Assembly (NCBI GenBank): GCA_019694455.1
Contig: JAIBBY010000053.1
Location: 1 to 33,146 of the forward strand
Direction of reading: 5' to 3'
Length of the DNA: 33,146 nucleotides
Origin: Pirellulales bacterium
GTDB taxonomy: Bacteria; Planctomycetota; Planctomycetia; Pirellulales; JAEUIK01
Both the position numbers and the translations under genes were made by a program. This document shows, in pieces, positions 1 to 8,333 of this stretch. Under the pieces are notes generated by a model. That model did not search any database. It worked only from the letters and a program-made list of their open reading frames with translations, and was not told where the DNA came from. The number at the start of each line of letters is the position of its first letter. Position 1 is the first letter of the stretch.

Positions 1-50
1 GTAACTTCCAACAGCATAGAGGGTTGCACCCCGGTGCTGGCGGAAACCTT

Positions 51-124
51 GGCGGCGTAGCTCAGTTGGTTAGAGCAGCGGAATCATAATCCGCGTGTCC
101 GGGGTTCGAATCCCTGCGCCGCTA
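51..124 (+). tRNA. tRNA with CAT anticodon, probably elongator tRNA-Met
   Basis: A full cloverleaf can be folded. The acceptor stem is 51-57 with 117-123, including one G-T pair at its end. The D stem is 60-63 with 73-76. The anticodon stem is 78-82 with 90-94, around a seven-base loop whose anticodon CAT is at 85-87. The T stem is 100-104 with 112-116, and the T loop TTCGAAT is at 105-111. The discriminator base is A124, and CCA is not encoded. CAT can belong to elongator Met, initiator Met or the lysidine-modified Ile tRNA. The paired 1-72 position argues against an initiator, and the body resembles bacterial elongator tRNA-Met, but Ile(CAT) is not excluded. Confidence 0.93.
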
Positions 125-449
125 CTTCTTTTCGTTGCCCATGTCGAACTGGCCGCAAGCCCCAAATCGGGTGCCGGTCTTCATAGGGCGGTCGCGAAGA
201 CCTTTTGGCTCTGTTTAATTCACAAGCCGCGCTCGGCAGCCGGCTTTGACTTGCGTTGTTCACGCATCCCAGCCCGGCATCGCTCGCCAACTTTCTTTTC
301 GCTTGGCGGATAAGTCTAAGTTCGCCGCCGATAGACCAAAGCGCTGATCTCACCCACCGCGCTTGCACCGCCCGACAATTCTGCTTTGATGGTGGGCGTT
401 TGCTTGGTCGATCGACTGGGGCGCAATCCTCCCGCACTAGGAAACTCAC
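125..449. other. Intergenic stretch without a recognised gene
   Basis: About 325 bases lie between the tRNA and the penicillin-acylase-family gene. Short open frames occur on both strands but none has a convincing start or composition. The only useful signal is a Shine-Dalgarno-like AGGAAA a few bases before the ATG at 450. No terminator hairpin with a T tract was seen after the tRNA. Confidence 0.5.
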
Positions 450-2549
450 ATGCGACTCCGGCTCCGCGCTTGTTTCACTTGGCTGGTCGTGCTGATCTGC
501 TGCTGCGGCGTGGCGCAGGCGGAAAACGTCACCGTCTATCGCGACAGCTTCGGCGTGCCGCACATCTACGCCGACACGCTGTCCGGCGCCGCCTTCGCCG
601 CCGGTTACTCGCAGGCCGAAGACCGCCTGGAGCAATTGCTGCAAAACTACCGCATGGCGGCGGGCACGCTGGCCGAGGTGGCCGGCCCCGACGCGCTGGA
701 ATACGACATCCGCTCGCGCGTCTGGCAGCACGAGGCCATCTGCCGCGAACTGTTCGCCAAGATCGATCCCAAACTGCAAGACGCTTGCCGGGCTTACATC
801 GCCGGCGTCGAGCATTTCATGGCCGAGCATCCAGACCAAAAACCCGCCTGGGCGCAAAAGCTGGAGCCGTTTTATCCCATCATGCTCGGCCGATTCATCA
901 TCTGGGGCTGGCCCGAGGGACAGGCCGCCGACGATCTACAGAATGCCGGCATCGAACCACAACCGGTGGCCTATCGCGGCTCCAATCAATGGGTCGTCGC
1001 CCCCAAGCGCAGCGCCAACGGCGCCCCCATCGCGCTCATCGATCCGCACCTAAGCTGGTACGGCCCCTTTCGCTTTTATGAGCAACGGATGTACGCCGCC
1101 CAGGACGATCTAGCCATCTCGGGCGCCTGCATCCTTGGCGTGCCCATGCCCGGCCTCGGCCACAATCAATACCTGTCGATCGCGATGACCACCGGCGGAC
1201 CCGACACGGCCGACGTGTACGAAGAGACGCTCGGCCCTGATGGCACGTATCAGGTCGATGGCGAGTGGCGCAAGTTGCAAACCCGCGTCGAGAAGGTGCG
1301 CGTCCGCATGGGAGACAAGATCGAAGAGCGCGAAATCAAGGTGCTCTCCACGCATCACGGGCCCGTCGTCGCGCAAAAAGACGGCAAGGCCTACACCATG
1401 GCCATTCCCTACATGCACGAGGCGGGGCTGATCGAAGAACTCTACAACGTCATGCGCTCCAAGAATCTCGCCGAGGCCAAACGCGCCCTGGCCACCTGCC
1501 AACTGATGCCGCAAAACGTGATGATCGCCACCGTCGATGGCGACGTCTTCTACGTGCGCACTGGCCGCGTGCCGGTTCGCAATCATGGCCTGCCAACACA
1601 CAAGCCGATCCCCGGCAACAACTCCAAGAACGACTATGCCGGTATCCACCGCTTTTCCGATTTGGTGCAGATCGAAAATCCGCCGCAAGGCTACATGCAA
1701 AACAACAACGTCTCCCCCGAGCACATGATGAAGCAAAGCCCGCTCGTGCCCGAGCAGCACCACGAGCGGTTCTATCTGTACTTCGCCGAGCCGGGTCCGG
1801 CTCACCAGCGCGCGCGGGCGACCTTGGAACAGCTTGCCGCCGACGAACAAGTGACGCGCGACGACGCGCTGGAAATCGCCTTCAGCACCGAGGTCTGGGC
1901 CGCCAACGAATGGCAACAGCGCTTGCAATCGGCTTGGCAGGCTGTGCCCGACGATCAAAAGTCCAGCGATGCGCGGCAGGTGTACGACCAGATCGCCGGC
2001 TGGGACCGGCATAGCCGTCCCGACTCGGTCGGCGCCTTGTCATACTACTATTTCAAGCGCGCCCTCGGCGACGAACTCGCCAAGGCGGTGCATGTGCCCG
2101 ACACGCTCGCCAATGAGCAGATCGCCAAAGCCCTCGGCGTGGCGGCGGAATCGTTGCGCGGGGGACCGGGCAAGCTCGATGCGCGGTTCGGCGATTTATT
2201 TCGCGTCGGCCGCGAAGGGGGCGACCGCACCTGGCCGGTCGGTGGCGGCTCGCTCAAGGAAGTCGGCATGGCCACGCCACGCGCCGTTTCGTTCCACCAA
2301 GACGATAAGCTGCGGTTGGGCCACGGCGGGCAAACCTCGACGCAGGTCGTCTTTCTGACCAAGCCCCCCAAGAGCTACATGGTGCTGCCGCTCGGCGAAA
2401 GCGATCACAAAGAAAGCGGCCACTGGGACGATCAGGCCGAAAAACTGTTCAGCGCCGGCAAGGCGAAAGACACCCACTTCCTGGACCGCGAAGGCGTGAA
2501 GCAGGAAGCCACGGCGACCGTGGAACTGAAATGGCCACCGCAAGCGTAG
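450..2549 (+). CDS. Penicillin acylase family protein (secreted N-terminal nucleophile hydrolase)
   Basis: This is a 699-residue precursor. Residues 1-24 form a signal peptide ending in VAQA, so the enzyme should be exported. The body has the layout of penicillin/acyl-homoserine-lactone acylases: a pro-alpha chain, then a self-cleavage site in RGSNQWVVAP. Ser178 would become the N-terminal nucleophile of the beta chain. An Asn-rich stretch (YMQNNNVSP) fits the oxyanion-hole Asn of the family, and the C-terminal QTSTQVVF region is typical of the beta chain. The family hydrolyses amide bonds of N-acyl compounds such as beta-lactams, acyl-homoserine lactones or acylated amines; the substrate cannot be told from sequence. 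The ATG at 450 is preceded by AGGAAA and gives a complete signal peptide. It stands alone, convergent with the next gene. Confidence 0.9.
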   Translation: MRLRLRACFTWLVVLICCCGVAQAENVTVYRDSFGVPHIYADTLSGAAFAAGYSQAEDRLEQLLQNYRMAAGTLAEVAGPDALEYDIRSRVWQHEAICRELFAKIDPKLQDACRAYIAGVEHFMAEHPDQKPAWAQKLEPFYPIMLGRFIIWGWPEGQAADDLQNAGIEPQPVAYRGSNQWVVAPKRSANGAPIALIDPHLSWYGPFRFYEQRMYAAQDDLAISGACILGVPMPGLGHNQYLSIAMTTGGPDTADVYEETLGPDGTYQVDGEWRKLQTRVEKVRVRMGDKIEEREIKVLSTHHGPVVAQKDGKAYTMAIPYMHEAGLIEELYNVMRSKNLAEAKRALATCQLMPQNVMIATVDGDVFYVRTGRVPVRNHGLPTHKPIPGNNSKNDYAGIHRFSDLVQIENPPQGYMQNNNVSPEHMMKQSPLVPEQHHERFYLYFAEPGPAHQRARATLEQLAADEQVTRDDALEIAFSTEVWAANEWQQRLQSAWQAVPDDQKSSDARQVYDQIAGWDRHSRPDSVGALSYYYFKRALGDELAKAVHVPDTLANEQIAKALGVAAESLRGGPGKLDARFGDLFRVGREGGDRTWPVGGGSLKEVGMATPRAVSFHQDDKLRLGHGGQTSTQVVFLTKPPKSYMVLPLGESDHKESGHWDDQAEKLFSAGKAKDTHFLDREGVKQEATATVELKWPPQA

Positions 2550-2572
2550 ACCGGCCAAAGCCAGCGGCGCGT

Positions 2573-2595
2573 CTCGCGGTTCACTGAACCGCGAG
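2573..2595. terminator. Perfect inverted repeat between convergent genes
   Basis: An 11-base arm (CTCGCGGTTCA) is followed after a single C by its exact reverse complement, in the 61-base gap between two convergent genes. The palindrome reads the same from both sides, so it could end transcription in both directions. There is no T tract on either strand, so a classical rho-independent terminator is not shown. Confidence 0.45.
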
Positions 2596-2610
2596 CGCGG
2601 CGCCAAGCTG

Positions 2611-5600
2611 CTAAGTGCCGATGCCGCCTCCGATACCGCCGCCACCCGAGCCAATGCCGCTGCCCCCCGTGCCACCGCCAGGGGTGTTGCTGGTGCCGCT
2701 TTGACCCGTGGCGAAGTTGAACGTGTTCACCTCCGACACGCTGGAGAACAGCGGCAAACCGCTGAACCGCACATACCGCCGGTCAGCGGAAATCACCGCG
2801 CGTGCAAATAGGTTGGCGCCTTCCGGCAACACCGTAATGACCGGCTGAAAACCAACCGCCGGCTGGCGAATCACCGGCAGGCCGCCCGGCGCCATCGGTA
2901 TCTCGCCTCGCGACTGCTTCAGATCGGTGAGCGCGTAGTTGTTGGCCATGGAGTTGAGTTGCTGATTGATCAGTTGTCGCCGCAGCGAAAGCTGCTGCGT
3001 CGCGGCGGTGGCCACCTGCTGCGCCGCCAGCGATTCGGTGCGGCGACCATCCTTCAGGTCGAACTTCACCAGCGCGTCGCCATCATTGATCGGCACCTGC
3101 TGGCGAATGTGCTCAAACTGGTCGGTCCGCGTATGCAAATACACGTCGATCGTCACCTTCCCCGCCGTCGGCTTGCCCCACATGCGGCGTACCAACACGC
3201 GGTACTTGCCGCTAAATCCTTGCGGGCAGGCGTAGATTTCCTCGAAGCCGCCCGACGATTTGCCGTCCATTGTGGGGAACGAATCCTTGAGCAGCGCGCC
3301 GCCTCCGGTGGTGCGCGGATTGTGCAGCGAGCAGATCGTGCCCGAAGGCTCCTCGACCATCAGGTCGATGTCGGCGTCGCCGTCCCAGTGGGCCTCGACC
3401 ACGATGTCGCGCGCCACGGCGGCGTCGAGCGCCTTGGCGAAGTCATCGGCTTCGTCAACGCGTCCCTCGGCCTTCAGCGTGGCCAAGGTGGAGTTGGCGA
3501 TATGGTAGGCCTGTTTGTAAATCTCCATGTCCTCTTCTGGCCAAGCCTGGCTCAGGATGCCGCACAGCGACCATTTCAGTCCGTCCAAGTCGTTCAATCG
3601 CTTGGCAAGGTTCAGCCCGTGCGCGTACGGTTCTGGCGCGCCAGGCGCCATTTTCGAGGCCTGCTCGAACAGATCCAGCGCCCGCGCTTCCAGACCAATC
3701 TTGGCCATGTAGAGCGCCACGTGCATGACGTCGATCGGGCGATTCGAAAAGTCGAGCGCCGACGTCAGCGCCCGCTCGATATCGTCTTTCGAGCTGCCAG
3801 ACGCTTGCATCGCCAGGGCCAACGCCTCGTACATCCACGGCTGCGCCTGACCGTTGCGCAGCGCGCCGCCGATCATCCCCTTCACGCCCGCAAAGTTGCG
3901 CTGCTTCATCAATTGCCGCGCCGTCTCGCGAACGCGCGCCGGGTCGGGCTTGTTCTTGGCGAAATGATCGTTCCACGCCTGCTCGGCGTTGGCGCCGGCT
4001 GGCACATCCACCTCAATCGCCTGCACAGCGCCGCGCTTGCCGCTCGGCTTGGCGACCGCGGGCTGTTGCGCCGCCGGTTTTGGCGCCGCCTTGGTCGCGG
4101 GCTTCAGCTTCGCCGCCTTCGTCACCGCCTGGGCTTGCTTGGTGGTGGCCGTCTTGGGGCCAATCTTCAAGTCGTCCTCGACGGCAAACGGACGGAAACC
4201 ACCCTGCGGAATGTTGGCCGGATTGAACGGCAGGAAGCCGCGGTTGGGCACATTGAAGAACCCGCCACCGCCACCCATGCCACCCATGCCACCCCCCATT
4301 CCGCCCATCCCCATGCCACCCATGCCGCCACCCATACCCCCCATCCCCATGCCACCCATGCCGCCACCCATACCCATACCGCCCCCCATGCCGCCCATCA
4401 TTCCGCCCATGCCTCCCATGCCGCCGCCCATGCTCTGGATCGGCACCACAAGGTCGGCAACGGGATACACGCGGGTGGTGAGCTGCTCTTGAGCAGCGTC
4501 CAGCGTCGTCAGGTTGAGCACCTCATCCTTGATGACATACGTGAGGTCGAGATCGCCCAGCATCAAGCGCAGCGCGGAGCGCAGCGTGATCTCCTTGAGA
4601 TTGCGGGTGATCGGTGTGTCGGTCGCCACGCCCGCTTCTTCCAAGGCCTTCGCGTCCAGTTCGATCTGGATCTTGTGTAGGTCCTCCAGGTACTGCACCA
4701 CTTCGCTCAGCGGCGTCTCCACAAAATCGAGGGTGGTCGGCTTATCCAACTCTTCGATGATCTTCTTTTCCGCGGGCTTCAAGCTCTCCAGCGACACCGA
4801 GGCAAATTCCTTGCGCCGTTCGGTCAACCGCTCCCACACCTCGGGGTCGGGGTAATAAATCGGCGGTTCGTCCGGCGTCGGGATGTGCGAAGCCTCGACC
4901 GTTGCCAAGGTGTCGACCACGCCAATCTGGCGCCGCACTCGCAGGTCGTAGGCGGAGGCGAAATAGCCCGTCATCGATCCGCTCTGCAGCGCCACTTCGG
5001 TGGCCGGCACCAACGGCCCAATCTCGTGCGCGACAATGGCCACCTGCTGCGCGTCGGCATAGCGACCTTCGTCCATCAGCGCGTCGAACCGCGCGATAAG
5101 CTGATCGAGTTGCTCCTCGCGGGCGAACAACTGCTCGTTCAACCGACGACGCTCGGCGGCCGCCGCTTCGGCCTGCTGCTGGCGAATCACATTTTCGTCG
5201 CGAATCACGGTCTGTCGCGAGGCGATCACCAGTTGCGCTTCGATCTGGTTTGCCAACTGCTCGCGCACCGCTGGCTCAACCGTCGAGTCGCCGCGCACAT
5301 GTTGCAAGACGAGTTTGAGCGCCTCGACCGCCGCGGCTGGATCGTCGCGCATCAGGCGCTGCGCCGCATGCAGGCGGCCTTGCACCTCCGCTTGCAATGC
5401 TCCGGCAAGAATGCGCTGTCGGTCCTCCACGTTCTCCAGCAGCGTGCCGTCCGCGTCGACTGGTTCTTCGGCGACCGGCTCTTCCACCAGCCGCAGATCA
5501 TCCTCGGCCGCCGGTTCGGCTTGTCGCAACTGCGCCACCGCGCCGGTGATCGCCATGGCGTCGGTGCTGTGGGGTTGAATCGCCGCCGCCTCACCGGCAA

Positions 5601-6711
5601 GTTGCTCGGCCTGATCCAGCGCGCCAGTGGCCACGGCCTGCCGACCCAAGCGATTCAGATCGTCGACCGCCACATCCATCATCCGCCGCACTTCGGCCAG
5701 TCCGGCCGTGCCGATGGTCGGCAGCGTCGCTCCCGCGTCGCGCCTCGCCAGCTCTACCAATTTGGGCAAATACGCGTTATCCGCGCTCGACTTGGCGGGC
5801 TCCACGGTCCACGCCAACTCGGCCGGTTTTCCGTCCACATCGGCCGCGACTTTCAGATCGCTGGCCGCATCCAGCTTGCCCACGCCCAACAGCACCGTGT
5901 CGCGATCGGCGCGCAGCGGCGGCAGTCGCTTGGGATACACCTCGCTGAGTCCGGCGGGCAATTCCACGCTGGTGGGCCACACCACCGCGGCGTGCGCGGC
6001 GTCGGCCAGGTATCGGCCCGCCGCGTCGCTAGTCACGCGCTCGCCATCGACGGCCAACATGCCCCCCGTCTGATTGGCCAGCGCCGCCAATAGTTGATTG
6101 TCGAGTTGCGGTCCCACCGCGTAGCTGGAGACCGGCACATGCGCGTCGGCCAATCGGCCGGTGAGTTTCTCAAAACTGGCGCTCTGCAACAGATTGCCGC
6201 TGCTCATGCCATCGCCGATGTACACTACCGCGCGGCGATCGAGCGGAGCGGAGGCTAGCGTCGCGGCGCCCTCCTCGAGCGCGACTTGCATATCGGTGGC
6301 GCCGAGCGGTTCGCGCTGGGTCAGCTTGTCGAGCGCCGCGTTCAACTCCGCGCTGCCCGGGGCGACCTCGGCGGTGGTCATCGGCACGGCCTTCAAATCG
6401 ACCGCCACAAGCTGCACGCGATCCTCGGGCTGCAATTGCGCGAGGAACGAACGCAGCGTTTCCATCGCCTTCTCGCGATGCGGGCCCACTTGGCTCGCCG
6501 ACGTGTCGAACAACACCGCGATGTGCCGCGCGCCAGAACTGCCCACGCCCGCGGGCGGAGTGAGCGACAAAGCGAAATAGTTCTCGCCATCGGCCGGCGT
6601 GTAGGCGGCCAGCACGGCTTGGCCCGGCGCCTGCGCAAAAGCAACCGAGGCGCCAAGGCAGCACACGGCGAGCATCGAAAGTGAGGTCATCAACCAATTG
6701 CGGCGCGACAT
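2611..6711 (-). CDS. Large exported VWA-domain protein with secretin-like (STN) domain, Met/Gly repeat and DUF2135-like domain
   Basis: This is a 1366-residue protein with a signal peptide ending near AFAQA (residues 1-27). A von Willebrand A domain follows, with the metal-binding motif DTSAS at residues 69-73. The middle (about 370-600) is helical and Glu/Arg/Gln-rich. Residues about 650-745 look like the secretin/TonB short N-terminal domain (TTLDFVETPLSEVVQYLED and an LRLMLGDLDLTYVI segment). Residues about 755-820 are almost only Met and Gly. A Lys/Ala/Pro linker and helical repeats follow. A DUF2135-like beta domain (YfaP type, DADIDLMVEEPSG) sits near 1100-1195, and the tail is Gly-rich. 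ATG at 6711 has GGAG upstream. The role is unknown; a cell-envelope structural or sensing protein is an inference. It appears to be a single-gene unit. Confidence 0.85.
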   Translation of the reverse strand: MSRRNWLMTSLSMLAVCCLGASVAFAQAPGQAVLAAYTPADGENYFALSLTPPAGVGSSGARHIAVLFDTSASQVGPHREKAMETLRSFLAQLQPEDRVQLVAVDLKAVPMTTAEVAPGSAELNAALDKLTQREPLGATDMQVALEEGAATLASAPLDRRAVVYIGDGMSSGNLLQSASFEKLTGRLADAHVPVSSYAVGPQLDNQLLAALANQTGGMLAVDGERVTSDAAGRYLADAAHAAVVWPTSVELPAGLSEVYPKRLPPLRADRDTVLLGVGKLDAASDLKVAADVDGKPAELAWTVEPAKSSADNAYLPKLVELARRDAGATLPTIGTAGLAEVRRMMDVAVDDLNRLGRQAVATGALDQAEQLAGEAAAIQPHSTDAMAITGAVAQLRQAEPAAEDDLRLVEEPVAEEPVDADGTLLENVEDRQRILAGALQAEVQGRLHAAQRLMRDDPAAAVEALKLVLQHVRGDSTVEPAVREQLANQIEAQLVIASRQTVIRDENVIRQQQAEAAAAERRRLNEQLFAREEQLDQLIARFDALMDEGRYADAQQVAIVAHEIGPLVPATEVALQSGSMTGYFASAYDLRVRRQIGVVDTLATVEASHIPTPDEPPIYYPDPEVWERLTERRKEFASVSLESLKPAEKKIIEELDKPTTLDFVETPLSEVVQYLEDLHKIQIELDAKALEEAGVATDTPITRNLKEITLRSALRLMLGDLDLTYVIKDEVLNLTTLDAAQEQLTTRVYPVADLVVPIQSMGGGMGGMGGMMGGMGGGMGMGGGMGGMGMGGMGGGMGGMGMGGMGGGMGGMGGGGGFFNVPNRGFLPFNPANIPQGGFRPFAVEDDLKIGPKTATTKQAQAVTKAAKLKPATKAAPKPAAQQPAVAKPSGKRGAVQAIEVDVPAGANAEQAWNDHFAKNKPDPARVRETARQLMKQRNFAGVKGMIGGALRNGQAQPWMYEALALAMQASGSSKDDIERALTSALDFSNRPIDVMHVALYMAKIGLEARALDLFEQASKMAPGAPEPYAHGLNLAKRLNDLDGLKWSLCGILSQAWPEEDMEIYKQAYHIANSTLATLKAEGRVDEADDFAKALDAAVARDIVVEAHWDGDADIDLMVEEPSGTICSLHNPRTTGGGALLKDSFPTMDGKSSGGFEEIYACPQGFSGKYRVLVRRMWGKPTAGKVTIDVYLHTRTDQFEHIRQQVPINDGDALVKFDLKDGRRTESLAAQQVATAATQQLSLRRQLINQQLNSMANNYALTDLKQSRGEIPMAPGGLPVIRQPAVGFQPVITVLPEGANLFARAVISADRRYVRFSGLPLFSSVSEVNTFNFATGQSGTSNTPGGGTGGSGIGSGGGGIGGGIGT

Positions 6712-6821
6712 GTCACGAACTCCGACAAGTGAAGCGCGGAGAAGGCGCGCGCCGTGTTCCGCAGCGGCGCAGCCGGGGCTTATCCGCGATCCCCTTTCAA
6801 GTTGTCTGAGGGGATGACTTT

Positions 6822-6851
6822 AGTTTATTCGGGCTACGGAGTTTGTGCCAA
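6822..6851 (-). promoter_or_regulatory. Possible sigma70-type promoter for the large VWA protein gene
   Basis: On the minus strand TTGGCA (6851-6846) is followed after 18 bases by TAAACT (6827-6822), a reasonable match to the -35 and -10 consensus. This would give a leader of about 105 bases before the ATG at 6711. The surrounding gap between smpB and the VWA gene (6712-6973) holds no credible gene. Planctomycete promoters are poorly defined, so this is tentative. Confidence 0.35.
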
Positions 6852-6973
6852 GGAAAATCGCCAGAACCCGGGGTCCAAAGCCCCAAAACACGGGGGATTC
6901 CAGCAGGCCCGTCGGCGCAACTGGACTAACCCGCGCCGCCGGCGGCCACGGGCCAGGCACAACAGCCGACCGA

Positions 6974-7459
6974 CTAACCGCGGCGCATGCTGCGGTTGAT
7001 CTCCCGGTCGACCGAGGCCTTTTTGAGCGACTCTCGCTTGTCGTGCAGCTTTTTGCCGCGCCCCAGCCCCAACAGCAGCTTAGCCCGCCCCTGCTTGAAA
7101 TAGAGCTTGAGCGGCACCAGCGTCATCCCTTTCTCATAAGCCCGGCTGGCGAACCGCTTGATCTCGCGGCGATGCAACAGCAATTTGCGTGGCCGGCGGG
7201 GAGTGTGCCCAAAATGAGCCGCCTGCTTGTATTCGGGGATGTCGCAGCCGACCAGCCACACTTCCCCATCCTTCATGCGGCCATGGGCCTCTTCCAGCGA
7301 CACCTTGCCGGTCCGCAGGCTCTTGACCTCGCTGCCAATCAGGGCCAAGCCGCACTCCAGCGTTTCGATAATCTCATACTCAAAGCGCGCGCGCCGGTTT
7401 TGAGCAATCAGTCGCTCGTTGTCGTGCTCCCGATCGACTTCTTTTTTCTTGGCCGACAC
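6974..7459 (-). CDS. smpB: SsrA-binding protein SmpB
   Basis: This 161-residue protein is the usual length for SmpB, the partner of tmRNA in rescuing stalled ribosomes. The N-terminal half carries the family's core (NRRARFEYEIIETLECGLAL, then GSEVKSLRTGKVSL). The middle contains the HRREIKRF segment. The basic C-terminal tail (GKKLHDKRESLKK) is the part that enters the ribosomal decoding centre. The start is a GTG at 7459 with GGAG (7468-7465) just upstream on the minus strand. It is transcribed away from lipB, and the roughly 100-base gap between the two starts must hold both promoters. No tmRNA gene was recognised in the window. Confidence 0.97.
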   Translation of the reverse strand: MSAKKKEVDREHDNERLIAQNRRARFEYEIIETLECGLALIGSEVKSLRTGKVSLEEAHGRMKDGEVWLVGCDIPEYKQAAHFGHTPRRPRKLLLHRREIKRFASRAYEKGMTLVPLKLYFKQGRAKLLLGLGRGKKLHDKRESLKKASVDREINRSMRRG

Positions 7460-7559
7460 ACCGGCTCCAAGGTGGCTGGGGACGCGATCGCGCGGCCCGA
7501 AAAGGCCCCTCGCCTATGCCGCGCCGCGGGTCGTTGATAGAGTACACTGGGCCGCGGCA

Positions 7560-8333
7560 ATGAGTATAGGTCTCCCCACGGACATGACGCACGACACCCT
7601 GCAATTCGAACGTTCGCCCGCCGCGATCGAGGCCTACCTGCTCGGTCAGGTCGAGTTCGAGCCGTGCCTCGCGCTACAACATCGCTTGGTGTTCGAAGCC
7701 GGGGAGCGCATCGACGGGCAGATCGCGCTATTGATCTGTGAGCATCCGCCAACCCTCACGGTGGGGCGGCAGGGCTCGCGGCGCCATCTGCGCGCCGAAC
7801 CACTCAACTTGACCTGCCGCGAGTTGTCGCCGCGCTGGATCAATCGCGGTGGCGGCTGCCTGGTCCACGCGCCCGGACAGTTGGCCATCTACCCCATCGT
7901 GCCGCTCGCCTGGCACGGCTGGTCGGTCGGCGAATACCTGCGGCGTTTTCAAGCTGGTTTGTCGCGCGCGCTCGCCGCTCTGCATGTGCAGCCGCATACC
8001 CGCCCCGGCCGCTTCGGCCTGTGGGGGCGCAGCGGGCAACTGGCCGCCTTTGGCGTGGCGGTCAAACACGGCGTCACCTATCACGGCGCGTTTCTCAATG
8101 TCGATCCCAACCCGCAGCTAACCCGCGCCGTCGATGGCGACTTGGCGCTCTCCGCGCCGCTCAGTTCACTGGCTGCCGAGCGCCAAAAACCGCTTCCGAT
8201 GTCGCTGGTTCGTTCGCAGATCCTCGCGCAGCTCACCACCGCGTTCGATTGCGATCACTATCACGTCTACACCCGCCACCCCCATTTGGCCTCCAGCCCG
8301 CGCGCCCAGCGCGCTTCGCGCCGTGTTGGTTAA
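7560..8333 (+). CDS. lipB: LipB-like octanoyltransferase homologue lacking the canonical catalytic Lys and Cys
   Basis: This 257-residue protein has the biotin/lipoate ligase-transferase fold. LipB normally moves octanoate from acyl carrier protein to lipoyl domains. The substrate-binding motif is readable as RGGGCLVHAPGQ (residues 96-107; family form RGG..T.H.PGQ), followed by LAIYPIVPL. Two catalytic features are missing. The family KIAAIG segment reads QLAAFG, placing Gln160 at the Lys position. The PCG segment carrying the nucleophilic Cys after HGFALNV is absent: here YHGAFLNVDPNP continues without any Cys. Cys100 in the RGG motif is the only Cys in a conserved motif. The start could be ATG 7560 or ATG 7584; neither has a strong ribosome binding site. 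The gene overlaps lipA, so it probably acts with it, but its chemistry is uncertain. Confidence 0.85.
   Translation: MSIGLPTDMTHDTLQFERSPAAIEAYLLGQVEFEPCLALQHRLVFEAGERIDGQIALLICEHPPTLTVGRQGSRRHLRAEPLNLTCRELSPRWINRGGGCLVHAPGQLAIYPIVPLAWHGWSVGEYLRRFQAGLSRALAALHVQPHTRPGRFGLWGRSGQLAAFGVAVKHGVTYHGAFLNVDPNPQLTRAVDGDLALSAPLSSLAAERQKPLPMSLVRSQILAQLTTAFDCDHYHVYTRHPHLASSPRAQRASRRVG

Noticed and set aside
51..124. tRNA as an integration site for a mobile element
   Set aside because: No integrase, no repeated tRNA 3' end and no foreign-looking genes were seen nearby.
1110..2012. A 300-codon minus-strand frame inside the penicillin-acylase gene
   Set aside because: Typical GC-rich shadow. The plus strand holds the nucleophile Ser and conserved family motifs across this region.
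2959..4680. A 573-codon open frame on the plus strand, opposite the VWA gene
   Set aside because: It is the mirror of a gene with clear signal peptide and domain motifs. The translation is Arg/His/Leu-rich and includes the Met-Gly tract read backwards as His/Ala/Thr repeats.
6870..6910. GC-rich segments downstream of smpB as a terminator
   Set aside because: Short G4/C4 pairings are possible on the minus strand, but no stable stem followed by a T tract could be built.
8134..8322. Longer ATG start for lipA within lipB
   Set aside because: It would overlap lipB by 200 bases and adds only Arg/Ser-rich sequence. GTG 8323 overlaps by 11 bases and precedes the conserved sequence.
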